A stretch of DNA of 6,732 nucleotides from Anaerolineae bacterium (lineage in GTDB: Bacteria; Chloroflexota; Anaerolineae; 4572-78; J111): positions 1-6,732 of the forward strand of contig JAGRCC010000580.1 of assembly GCA_020433785.1 (NCBI GenBank). Direction: 5' to 3'. The notes beneath the pieces are model-generated. The model worked only from the letters and a program-made list of their open reading frames with translations. It did not search any database and was not told the origin of the DNA. The translations under genes and the position numbers were made by a program. This document shows, piece by piece, positions 1-5,580 of this stretch; position 1 is the stretch's first letter; the number at the start of each line of letters is the position of its first letter.

Positions 1-1
1 A

Positions 2-562
2 ACGGCACAGCAGCGGCGCAGCTTGGTTGAACGTGGCGGAGGGTTGATCTGGTGTCCCGGCTCGAATCAGTTTATGTTTGATCGAACGGCGTATGTGGCG
101 GAACTGGCCGCAGCCGAGCGGTTAGCGCTGGGCTGCGATTCCCGACTGAGCGGTGAATTCGATCTCCTGGCCGAACTACGCGTAGCCAGTAATACTAACC
201 AAATTTCTCCTCAAGCCCTTTTTCGGACAGTGACGGTCGATGCGGCTCGGTTGTTGCGTCTGGGCTGGCCGGGCGCGGGCCGTCTTGAGGTGGGTGGGGC
301 GGCCGATCTGGTTTTGCTGCCGTCCGCGGACGGCGGTCTGTTCGCTTCGTTGGGGAGGTTAACTCGGGCGCAGGTTGGGTTGGTATTGCTGGCTGGCCGA
401 CCGCTGGTGGGTGCGGAGTCGCTGCAACCGGCGTTTGACGCGGCCAAGGCGGCCTGGCGGCGAATCTCGGTCGATGGCGCATCGAAGTTGATGAGCCGCC
501 GTCTGGTTAAGCGGTTGCAGCGAAGCCGGGTAGGGGAGCCAGGGTTGGTGGTTTTGAATTAG
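2..562 (+). CDS. Amidohydrolase-superfamily enzyme, C-terminal part (5' end outside window)
   Basis: The reading frame is open from the first complete codon at position 2 to the TAG at 560-562, so the N-terminal half of the protein, with its HxH metal site, lies to the left. The TTG at 23 is internal and not a start. The visible part has the late landmarks of metal-dependent amidohydrolases related to chlorohydrolases and cytosine deaminases: a WCPGSNQFMFDRTA segment resembling the family's 'CPxSN' strand, then LALGCDSRLSG, whose Asp matches the conserved metal-binding/catalytic Asp of the 'GxDS' motif. Further on come VTVDAARLLRLG and GRLEVGGAADLVLLP, the usual sequence of the small beta-sandwich that closes the fold. 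Such enzymes hydrolyse C-N or C-Cl bonds on ring or amide substrates in the cytoplasm; the substrate cannot be read from this fragment. The last ~25 residues are basic (SRRLVKRLQRSR). The family assignment is firm and the substrate is unknown. Confidence 0.85.
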   Translation, partial: TAQQRRSLVERGGGLIWCPGSNQFMFDRTAYVAELAAAERLALGCDSRLSGEFDLLAELRVASNTNQISPQALFRTVTVDAARLLRLGWPGAGRLEVGGAADLVLLPSADGGLFASLGRLTRAQVGLVLLAGRPLVGAESLQPAFDAAKAAWRRISVDGASKLMSRRLVKRLQRSRVGEPGLVVLN

Positions 563-568
563 GGAAAC

Positions 569-901
569 TTAGGCTTTTTTTGCATCATAGCGGCTGTTGG
601 GCATGCGGCCATCGTCGCGTAGCAAAAAGCGTTCATACTCGAAACCGCCGCCGGTTAGTTCGACCATAACGCCGCCTTTATGAGCTTCGAGCTTGGTCAG
701 ATCTTTGGTGCGCAGATTTTGCATAATGACATTAAGCTGCTGCGCCGACAACTCAACCTCGCTTTCTCGTAAATCGGCCAGCTTTAATAGAAAATTACTA
801 AATTTTCGCAAATCATTAGGCGATACGCCGGCAAAGTGTTGGGCCAAGGCGCTCATTTTGCGCCCGTACTGAACACTGGCAAAGTCGGATGGGTTTAGCA
901 T
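569..901 (-). CDS. Orphan 110-residue protein of unknown function
   Basis: This is a complete ORF starting at ATG 901-899 and ending at TAA 571-569. The start is supported by AAAGGA (plus-strand 909-914) exactly 7 nt upstream. The product is soluble, with no signal peptide or membrane segment. The N-terminal ~50 residues look helical (ALAQHFAGVSPNDLRKFSNFLLKLADL), followed by a Gln/Asn-rich helix (SAQQLNVIMQNLRTKDLTKLEAHKGG) and a short beta-like stretch (GVMVELTGGGFEYERFLLRDDGRMP) with a basic end. I do not recognise the family. It lies 103 bp downstream of the pentapeptide-repeat gene on the same strand and could be its operon partner. It converges on the amidohydrolase with 6 bp between stop codons. 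The strong ribosome-binding site and plausible composition argue it is real; the two plus-strand-overlapping antisense ORFs nearby lack this support. Confidence 0.75.
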   Translation of the reverse strand: MLNPSDFASVQYGRKMSALAQHFAGVSPNDLRKFSNFLLKLADLRESEVELSAQQLNVIMQNLRTKDLTKLEAHKGGVMVELTGGGFEYERFLLRDDGRMPNSRYDAKKA

Positions 902-908
902 AAGTTGT

Positions 909-914
909 TCCTTT
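909..914 (-). promoter_or_regulatory. Ribosome binding site of the 110-residue protein
   Basis: The minus strand reads AAAGGA, then 7 nt, then ATG. The same AAAGGA-7-ATG arrangement occurs before the kinase gene, so it appears to be a preferred initiation layout in this genome and fixes both starts. Confidence 0.7.
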
Positions 915-931
915 GTATGGATGGGTAGTTA

Positions 932-976
932 GTTGGATAGTTGGTTAAGCGACTGAAAACTAACCAACCAACCAAC
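932..976. repeat. CCAA/TTGG tetranucleotide tract forming an imperfect hairpin
   Basis: The left arm GTTGGATAGTTGGTTA (932-947) pairs with the right arm TAACCAACCAACCAAC (961-976) at 14 of 16 positions, around a 13-nt loop (948-960). The CCAA-type tract continues, degenerate, to about 993. It lies in the 103-bp gap between the pentapeptide-repeat gene and the 110-residue gene, both on the minus strand. It has no GC-rich stem and no T-run, so it is not a standard intrinsic terminator. It could be a slippage-prone simple repeat, a processing or attenuation hairpin between the two genes, or a degraded dispersed repeat. Confidence 0.6.
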
Positions 977-1004
977 CAGCCAGCCAACAAACCATCTACA
1001 TCCA

Positions 1005-1628
1005 CTACTTTTTGATAAATTTCGATAACCACCCCGTCTTTTTCTCGAAAAAACCTTTGGCGTAGCGAGATCGACGGGGGTTGTTGACCGGTTGGTAGCC
1101 GGAGGGCAGTAAGGCTTGGTCAAAGATGGCGCTGCTGACATTCTCGGCTTGGGCCAGATCAGTGTCGTGTAGGATGGCTCTGGTAAAGTTGGTTTTGAAG
1201 AGAATGGATCGGGCTAAGGTAGCCCCGCTAAAATCGGCCTGGACAGCTTGGGCCAGGGATAAATCGGCCTGGCTGAGATCCGCTTGAGTCAGTCTGGCCT
1301 CAGTCAAGTCCGAGCCGTAGAGATCGGTCGCTCGCAAGTTGGCCTCGACTAGAATGGCCTGAGAAAAAGTGGCCCCGGCTGCGATCGCGCCATGTAAATC
1401 GGCGCCGGTTAGATCAGCCCGACTGAAGTTAGCGCCGGGCATAGGCGCACCGACAAAGCGGCAGCCGCGCAGATCGGCATCGCTGAAATCGGTATCGCGC
1501 AGCCAAGCCTCGGAAAAATCCAAGCCTCGGAGATCTGCGCCGGATAAATCGAGCATTTCCAGGCGCATGGATCGTTCACCGGCAGCGTACCGTTTGGCAA
1601 ATTTAACGTGGTCTGGGTTGGCCATCAT
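1005..1628 (-). CDS. Pentapeptide-repeat protein with basic C-terminal tail
   Basis: This is a 207-residue protein. From residue 26 to about 170 it is one unbroken series of about 29 pentapeptides in the A(D/N)LXX pattern (LDLSG, ADLRG, LDFSE ... ADLSQ, ADLSL ... TDLAQ), with no insertion shifting the register. The family folds as a right-handed four-sided beta-helix, here about seven turns. The first 25 residues (including HVKFAKRYAAGERSMRL) and a strongly basic, aromatic tail (RRSRYAKGFFEKKTGWLSKFIKK) flank the helix. There is no signal peptide, so it is probably cytoplasmic. Some family members mimic DNA and shield gyrase (Qnr, MfpA), but Qnr-type loops are absent and most members have no known role, so no function is assigned. 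The start is ATG 1628-1626, followed directly by a second ATG. The nearest Shine-Dalgarno-like AAGGTGA (plus-strand 1644-1650) is 15 nt away, longer than usual. A strong promoter lies at 1706-1734. Confidence 0.9.
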   Translation of the reverse strand: MMANPDHVKFAKRYAAGERSMRLEMLDLSGADLRGLDFSEAWLRDTDFSDADLRGCRFVGAPMPGANFSRADLTGADLHGAIAAGATFSQAILVEANLRATDLYGSDLTEARLTQADLSQADLSLAQAVQADFSGATLARSILFKTNFTRAILHDTDLAQAENVSSAIFDQALLPSGYQPVNNPRRSRYAKGFFEKKTGWLSKFIKK

Positions 1629-1705
1629 CGGAAATAGGTGCGGTCACCTTTTGCTAAGGGCGTAAAGCGACTATCACCTTAAATCAAATTGACAAAGTTG
1701 AGCCA

Positions 1706-1734
1706 AGTATAGCCGAAACCCGTCGGCATGGCAA
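1706..1734 (-). promoter_or_regulatory. Sigma70-type promoter for the pentapeptide-repeat gene
   Basis: On the minus strand, TTGCCA (plus 1729-1734, 5/6 to TTGACA) is separated by 17 bp from TATACT (plus 1706-1711, 5/6 to TATAAT). The predicted transcript start is near 1699, giving a leader of about 70 nt. This is the best-formed promoter in the window. It is a consensus match only, without experimental support. Confidence 0.6.
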
Positions 1735-1779
1735 TCAATTTGCATAAGGTAATGGCAGTAAGCTGTTTTCTCAAAGTTA

Positions 1780-1788
1780 TGCTACAAT
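1780..1788 (+). promoter_or_regulatory. Extended -10 promoter element upstream of murJ
   Basis: TGCTACAAT combines the TG extension with a TACAAT hexamer (5/6 to consensus). No good -35 hexamer sits 16-18 bp upstream, as is common for extended -10 promoters. Transcription would begin near 1795, about 30 nt before the TTG at 1825 or about 69 nt before the ATG at 1864. It lies back to back with the minus-strand promoter at 1706-1734. Confidence 0.4.
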
Positions 1789-1824
1789 ATCAGCCATTGT
1801 TTAGTCCTACTTGAAAGTTGATCC

Positions 1825-3426
1825 TTGAGCCAAGCACAAATCTCCCAACCAACAAACACCCATATGAGCCGGATTGCCCGCGCGGCGTCGTTGGTGATGG
1901 CGCTGTTTGTCATCAGTCGGGCGTTGGGGCTGCTGCGTGAAATGGTGGTCGCCCACCAATTTGGCACCAGCGCTGATATGGATGCCTACTTGGCCGCCTT
2001 TAGCCTGCCTGATTTTCTGTTTTACGTGGTGGCCGGCGGCGCGTTGGGATCGGCCTTTATCCCGGTGTTTGCCGGTTATCTCACGCGCAATGATATGTCG
2101 GGGGCGTGGCAGTTGGCCTCGGCCGTGATCAATTGGATCGTACTGCTGCTGTCGATTTTGACCGGCCTGGCCGCGATTTTCGCGCCGTGGCTGGTCGGCT
2201 GGCTGTTTGGCGATTTGTCGATCGAGCAGCAGATCCTGACCACCGAACTGATGCGTTGGATGCTCATTTCAACGGTAATTTTTGGCGTGAGCGGCACGAT
2301 CATGGGTATTCTCAATGCCCAACACCATTTTTTCCTGCCGGCGGTTGCCCCCATCGTCTATAATTTGTCGATTATCTTGGGCGCGTGGCTGTTAGGACCG
2401 ACCTGGGGCGTTCGAGGTCTGGCGGCCGGGGTGGTTTTGGGGGCAGCCGGTCACCTGCTTATTCAACTCCCCGGTTTGATTTGGGGTAAGCAGCGGATGA
2501 CCTACTACCCAATCTTAGTTACCGGCAGCGCCAGCCTGCACGAAGTCGGGCGCTTGATGGCGCCTCGCGTGTTGGGTTTGGCCGCGGTGCAGATTAACTT
2601 TATTGTTACTCGCGTTTTGGCGGCCGGGTTGGCTGTTGGCAGTATCACCGCGCTCTACTATGGTTGGATTATCATGCTCCTGCCGCAAGGGATCATCGCC
2701 CAATCGGTAGCGACGGCGCTCTTTCCCACGCTGGCCGCGTTAGCTGCACAAGATGATCGGGCCGAGATGCGGCGAATTTTTGCCGCCACTCTGAGAAACC
2801 TTCTCTTTCTAACCTTACCGGCCGCTGTGGGCCTGATCGTCCTGGCTCGGCCGCTGGTACGCCTACTGTTAGAGCGCGGCGAATTCACCGCCGAATCGAC
2901 CACTTTAACGGCCTGGGCCTTGGTCTTTTTCGCCTTGGGGCTGGTGGGCCACGCTGTGGTTGAAATTGCGGTGCGAGCCTTCTACGCCCTCAAAAATACT
3001 AAAACGCCGGTAGGCATCGGCATTCTGGCGATGGCCGTCAATATCGGCTTGAGCCTGTTGTTGATGAGGCTGTTTGCCTTTGGGGGGCTACCGGCTCATG
3101 CCGGGCTGGCGCTGGCTAACTCGCTGGCCGTGACTCTTGAGATGGTGATTCTGTTGGTGCTGCTGCGGGCGTTGATGGGCGGCTTATCTGAAACGAGTTT
3201 ATGGCCGTCCTTAAGGAAGATGAGCTTGGCCACGGTAGGCATGACCGTCGTGTTATTGATTGTGGGGCCGCTGCTGCCGGATGCACCGGCGTGGTTGGGT
3301 GGCGCAGTCGGTATTGTCGTCGGTGGTGCGGTTTACCTGGGGCTGGCCTATGCCATTGACGTTGATGAACTAAAGCCAATCCGGCGCAAGGCGACCCGCG
3401 TTTTAAGATCACTCCGCCGTTCGTAA
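1825..3426 (+). CDS. murJ: Lipid II flippase MurJ (MVIN family)
   Basis: This polytopic inner-membrane protein has up to 533 residues, normal for MurJ. The family moves undecaprenyl-linked peptidoglycan precursor (lipid II) to the outer face of the membrane and belongs to the MOP exporter superfamily with about 14 helices. Visible landmarks are SRALGLLREMVVAHQFG (31-47), DFLFYVVAGGALGSAFIPVF (63-82), GTIMGILNAQHHFFLPAVAP (157-176), QINFIVTRVLAAGL (256-269) and RAFYALKNTKTPVG (384-397). It ends in a basic tail (RRKATRVLRSLRRS). The start is uncertain. A stop at 1819-1821 limits it to TTG 1825 or ATG 1864 (residue 14, reading MSRIARAASLVMA). Neither has a clear Shine-Dalgarno site, and the family N-terminus fits the ATG at least as well. 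Several charged cavity residues of E. coli MurJ are replaced by uncharged ones (see findings). The gene stands alone, divergent from the pentapeptide gene and convergent with the kinase gene. It could be read as a general MOP exporter, but MurJ is much the best fit. Confidence 0.93.
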   Translation: MSQAQISQPTNTHMSRIARAASLVMALFVISRALGLLREMVVAHQFGTSADMDAYLAAFSLPDFLFYVVAGGALGSAFIPVFAGYLTRNDMSGAWQLASAVINWIVLLLSILTGLAAIFAPWLVGWLFGDLSIEQQILTTELMRWMLISTVIFGVSGTIMGILNAQHHFFLPAVAPIVYNLSIILGAWLLGPTWGVRGLAAGVVLGAAGHLLIQLPGLIWGKQRMTYYPILVTGSASLHEVGRLMAPRVLGLAAVQINFIVTRVLAAGLAVGSITALYYGWIIMLLPQGIIAQSVATALFPTLAALAAQDDRAEMRRIFAATLRNLLFLTLPAAVGLIVLARPLVRLLLERGEFTAESTTLTAWALVFFALGLVGHAVVEIAVRAFYALKNTKTPVGIGILAMAVNIGLSLLLMRLFAFGGLPAHAGLALANSLAVTLEMVILLVLLRALMGGLSETSLWPSLRKMSLATVGMTVVLLIVGPLLPDAPAWLGGAVGIVVGGAVYLGLAYAIDVDELKPIRRKATRVLRSLRRS

Positions 3427-3432
3427 CGTAAC

Positions 3433-3442
3433 GGCAGCTGCC
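3433..3442. other. Perfect 10-bp palindrome between convergent stop codons
   Basis: GGCAGCTGCC fills most of the 15 bp between the murJ stop and the kinase stop, and its last base belongs to the kinase TAG. As RNA it could form only about a 3-bp stem with a 4-nt loop and has no T-run on either side, so I do not call it a terminator. No other termination signal is visible for either gene. Confidence 0.35.
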
Positions 3443-5193
3443 TAATCCCGCGTCATAAAGTCGAGCGGTGTAGCCGGCATCAACATACTGCGCGCCAAGT
3501 TCAATTGTTTGGGATGAATGGCCGGTATCTGGCTCGTCATCCGGGCCTGGTCTTCAGCCGCTTTTTGTCTGTCGCCGACAGCCAGGTAACAGTTGGCGCG
3601 ATTTTCATATGCGTAGGGATGTTCAGGATTCATGTCGATGACCCGGCTGTAATCCATGATCGCTTGCTCGTAATTACCGAAATTAGCGTAAGCTCTGGCC
3701 CGATTGAAAAAGGCGTGAACATAAACCGGGTTCAGTTCGATGGCCCGGTTGTAGTCGGTAATCGCATACTGATAGTCACCCATAAGATCGTGGACCACTC
3801 CACGATTGACGTAAGCCGCCAAAAATTGAGGGTTAAGGCCGATGGCCTGGCTGTAATCCTCAACCGCTTCTTCATGTTTACCCATCCAGACATAGGTATT
3901 AGCCCGGTTATAGTAAGCGTAGATATTTTTGGGATTCAACTCGATGACGCGATCATAATCTTGAAGCGCTTCATCGTAGTGACGTAAACCTGTGTTGGCG
4001 ATACCCCGATTGACATACGCAGCGGCAAAATGGGGCGCTAACTCGATGGCCCAATTGCAATCGAGCACGGCCTGAGCGTAATTATCCATCAACAGATGGG
4101 CGGCGCTGCGGTTGTTATAAGCCTCGGCATAGTGGCGATCAATTTGAATGGCCTTGGTGTAGTTGTAAATGGCTTGTTCATAGTTGCGCATCCCGGCATG
4201 AGCCAATCCTCGCTTGTTATATTCGCGTGAGTCCAATAAATCCAGTTTTTCCGTAGAAGCATAGTTGGGGATACTGCTGATATTGAGCGCATTTAGTGCC
4301 GTAGCCATTTCTAAGGTATCGGCGAAGCGCTCGTCCTTCTTTTTGGCCATGGCCTGCTCAACCACCCCGGCCAGCGCCCCGGCGTCGCGCCACAAGCCCT
4401 GTAAGCCCGGAGGCACATCCTTACAGATGGCTTTTTCCAGCAGCATAAAAACTTTCAACTCCAGCCGCAGATTTTGGGCCATTTGGGTACTGGCTTGCGA
4501 TTCCAGAAGGTCGATATCAATATAGTGGTGGCCGGTCAACATAAAATATAACAACGCCCCCACCTGATAAACATCGCTGCGGGCGTCTAACTTCTCGCCG
4601 CGAAGCTGCTCCGGTGAGCTGAAAACCAAAGAGGTGGGCTGGAACCCCACCCGCGTCAGGTCCAGGCCGCCGGCCGATTTGGGGACGTGGGCAATGCCAA
4701 AGTCGGTTACTTTGGGACGGCCGTCGGCCGTCAGCAGAATGTTATCGGCCTTAACATCCCGATGAATAATGCCTCGTTCATGCAGCTTGGCTAACCCTTC
4801 ACAAATGCCCGTGGTCAAACGCACGGCGTGATCGAGCGATAGTTTGCCCTTCTTCTTCAATAAACCACGCAAACTGCCGCCTGATAAATACTCCATAATC
4901 ATATAGATCCGCTGATCGGCAATGCGCAAGCCATGGATGGTGGCGATGTTAGGATGCTCTAGCAATGCGGCAATGCGGGCTTCTTGAATAAACCGTTTGA
5001 TGGCTTTGTCGCCGCCGGCTTTATCAACTCGCAGGAGTTTGATGGCCACCTTCCGGTCGAGCATGCGATCTAAGGCTTCGTAAACCGTGGCAAAGCCGCC
5101 CTCGCCCAGTTGGCGGATGATCTCATATTCAAATACGCGTTGGCCAGGATTAAGCAAATGACCCAATTTATCGGCTCCTGGAACGTTCCCCAT
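3442..5193 (-). CDS. Cytoplasmic Ser/Thr protein kinase with seven C-terminal TPR repeats
   Basis: This Hanks-type kinase has 583 residues (numbered from the ATG at 5193-5191). The kinase domain is about 22-300. It has the glycine loop GEGGFATV (30-37), VAIK lysine K52, helix-C Glu71, HRDVKADN (144-151, an RD kinase), DFG (164-166), SSPEQ in place of APE (192-196) and DVYQVG with Asp207. All residues needed for phosphotransfer are present. Residues 322-554 form seven consecutive 34-residue TPRs, each with an N-R and an L/I-x-P ending (for example AAAYVNRGIANTG ... VIELNPKN), a protein-docking superhelix. There is no membrane helix, PASTA or other extracellular sensor, so input and target probably come through the TPRs. 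A GTG at 5211-5209 would add six residues. The ATG is preferred because AAAGGA lies 7 nt upstream, the same arrangement as the gene ending at 569. The stop is TAG 3444-3442. Targets are unknown; neighbourhood to murJ is suggestive only, as the genes are convergent. Confidence 0.93.
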   Translation of the reverse strand: MGNVPGADKLGHLLNPGQRVFEYEIIRQLGEGGFATVYEALDRMLDRKVAIKLLRVDKAGGDKAIKRFIQEARIAALLEHPNIATIHGLRIADQRIYMIMEYLSGGSLRGLLKKKGKLSLDHAVRLTTGICEGLAKLHERGIIHRDVKADNILLTADGRPKVTDFGIAHVPKSAGGLDLTRVGFQPTSLVFSSPEQLRGEKLDARSDVYQVGALLYFMLTGHHYIDIDLLESQASTQMAQNLRLELKVFMLLEKAICKDVPPGLQGLWRDAGALAGVVEQAMAKKKDERFADTLEMATALNALNISSIPNYASTEKLDLLDSREYNKRGLAHAGMRNYEQAIYNYTKAIQIDRHYAEAYNNRSAAHLLMDNYAQAVLDCNWAIELAPHFAAAYVNRGIANTGLRHYDEALQDYDRVIELNPKNIYAYYNRANTYVWMGKHEEAVEDYSQAIGLNPQFLAAYVNRGVVHDLMGDYQYAITDYNRAIELNPVYVHAFFNRARAYANFGNYEQAIMDYSRVIDMNPEHPYAYENRANCYLAVGDRQKAAEDQARMTSQIPAIHPKQLNLARSMLMPATPLDFMTRD

Positions 5194-5200
5194 GGTTGTA

Positions 5201-5206
5201 TCCTTT
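5201..5206 (-). promoter_or_regulatory. Ribosome binding site that fixes the kinase start
   Basis: The minus strand reads AAAGGA, 7 nt, ATG (5193-5191). It lies downstream of the alternative GTG at 5211, so it can only serve the ATG. Confidence 0.65.
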
Positions 5207-5320
5207 ATCACATTGTGCTTCTCTTCGTTAATAGTTTCAATAGGGTAAAGGTAAGGTGAAGCTTAAAAGAAATTTGCTGAGGATACACGACTTCTATTAA
5301 TAAAAATTTACTGCTAAGTA

Positions 5321-5329
5321 TGGTATAAC
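5321..5329 (+). promoter_or_regulatory. Extended -10 element, candidate promoter toward the glycosyltransferase
   Basis: TGGTATAAC is TG plus a 5/6 match to TATAAT, without a recognisable -35. It overlaps the weak minus-strand candidate for the kinase (5305-5334), so both would compete for polymerase. It is a sequence match only. Confidence 0.3.
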
Positions 5330-5382
5330 GCCAAATTTGCTTTTTGTTTTTGAACAATTGGTCCGTGGTTATCGGTTGGAGA

Positions 5383-5410
5383 TTGCGCGTCCAATCAACT
5401 TTGGTAAAAT
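5383..5410 (+). promoter_or_regulatory. Candidate promoter for the glycosyltransferase gene
   Basis: TTGCGC (5383-5388, 3/6) is followed after 16 bp by TAAAAT (5405-5410, 5/6) preceded by a TG extension (TGGTAAAAT from 5402). Transcription would begin near 5417 and run through the whole palindrome cluster, giving a structured leader of about 220 nt before the ATT at 5636. Confidence 0.35.
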
Positions 5411-5456
5411 ACCTCGTTCATTAATCGATTTTTTATGGAGTCAGAATAATAATTTC

Positions 5457-5518
5457 TTGGAGCGACAAAGCTTGCTTTGTCATTCACGGCAAGGTCAAAG
5501 TAAACTTTGACGCTCCAA
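5457..5518. repeat. Composite palindromic element: two hairpins inside a shared outer stem
   Basis: Terminal inverted repeats TTGGAGCG (5457-5464) and CGCTCCAA (5511-5518) enclose two perfect inverted repeats. Hairpin A is GACAAAGC / GCTTTGTC (5464-5471 / 5474-5481), with TT between. Hairpin B is GTCAAAGT / ACTTTGAC (5494-5501 / 5504-5511), with AA between. A 12-nt spacer (5482-5493) separates them. In single-stranded DNA or RNA this folds as a three-way branched structure. It resembles two separate GGAGCG...CGCTCC hairpins fused after each lost one outer arm, or a very short non-autonomous element with terminal repeats. Confidence 0.8.
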
Positions 5519-5520
5519 AC

Positions 5521-5537
5521 CGTTATTTTCAGAGGAG
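5521..5537 (+). repeat. Flanking direct repeat, copy 1
   Basis: CGTTATTTTCAGAGGAG closely matches CGTATTTTCAAGGGAG at 5611-5626 (one deletion and a small change in the A/G stretch). The two copies bracket the palindromes at 5534-5564 and 5581-5606, about 90 bp apart. They may be unit boundaries of a tandem element or an imperfect target duplication. Confidence 0.5.
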
Positions 5538-5564
5538 TGCGACAGTCTCAAGTGAGACGACTCC
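5534..5564. repeat. Palindromic module C, right arm apparently shortened
   Basis: GTCTCA (5545-5550) and TGAGAC (5553-5558) form a perfect 6-bp inverted repeat around AG. Outside it, GGAGT (5534-5538) pairs with ACTCC (5560-5564). On the left GCGACA separates inner from outer stem, while on the right only one base does. A symmetric element would carry TGTCGC on the right, so this copy looks as if it lost about five bases there. Confidence 0.65.
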
Positions 5565-5580
5565 GGCAATGAAAATTTTC

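Noticed and set aside
195..482. Two minus-strand ORFs opposite the amidohydrolase
   Set aside because: They are Pro/Arg-rich translations typical of the antisense of GC-rich coding DNA, and the plus-strand frame has clear family motifs.
929..1141. Minus-strand ORF ending in WLVGWLVSFQ repeats
   Set aside because: It is a frame through the CCAA tract and the 3' end of the pentapeptide gene; the repeat produces the pattern.
1369..1665. 98-codon plus-strand ORF opposite the pentapeptide gene
   Set aside because: It has repetitive Ser/Ala/Arg/Lys composition mirroring the pentapeptide repeats on the other strand and no start signal.
1689..1713. Plus-strand TTGACA (1689-1694) as a murJ promoter
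   Set aside because: The hexamer is perfect, but the only -10-like sequence (TATAGC, 1708-1713) is 13 bp away, too close. The extended -10 at 1780 is the better candidate.
3433..3442. Bidirectional intrinsic terminator between murJ and the kinase gene
   Set aside because: The palindrome has no room for a loop beyond a 3-bp stem and lacks a T-run on both strands.
3505..3987. 160-codon plus-strand ORF opposite the TPR region
   Set aside because: It is antisense to the 34-residue TPRs and its translation repeats with the same 102-nt period, so it stays open because of the repeated coding strand. It has no ribosome site.
5376..5396. Two alternative short stems (TTGGA/TCCAA and GATTG/CAATC) as a switch in the glycosyltransferase leader
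   Set aside because: Both are only 5 bp and overlap the proposed -35, so they would not be transcribed from that promoter. Chance is a sufficient explanation.
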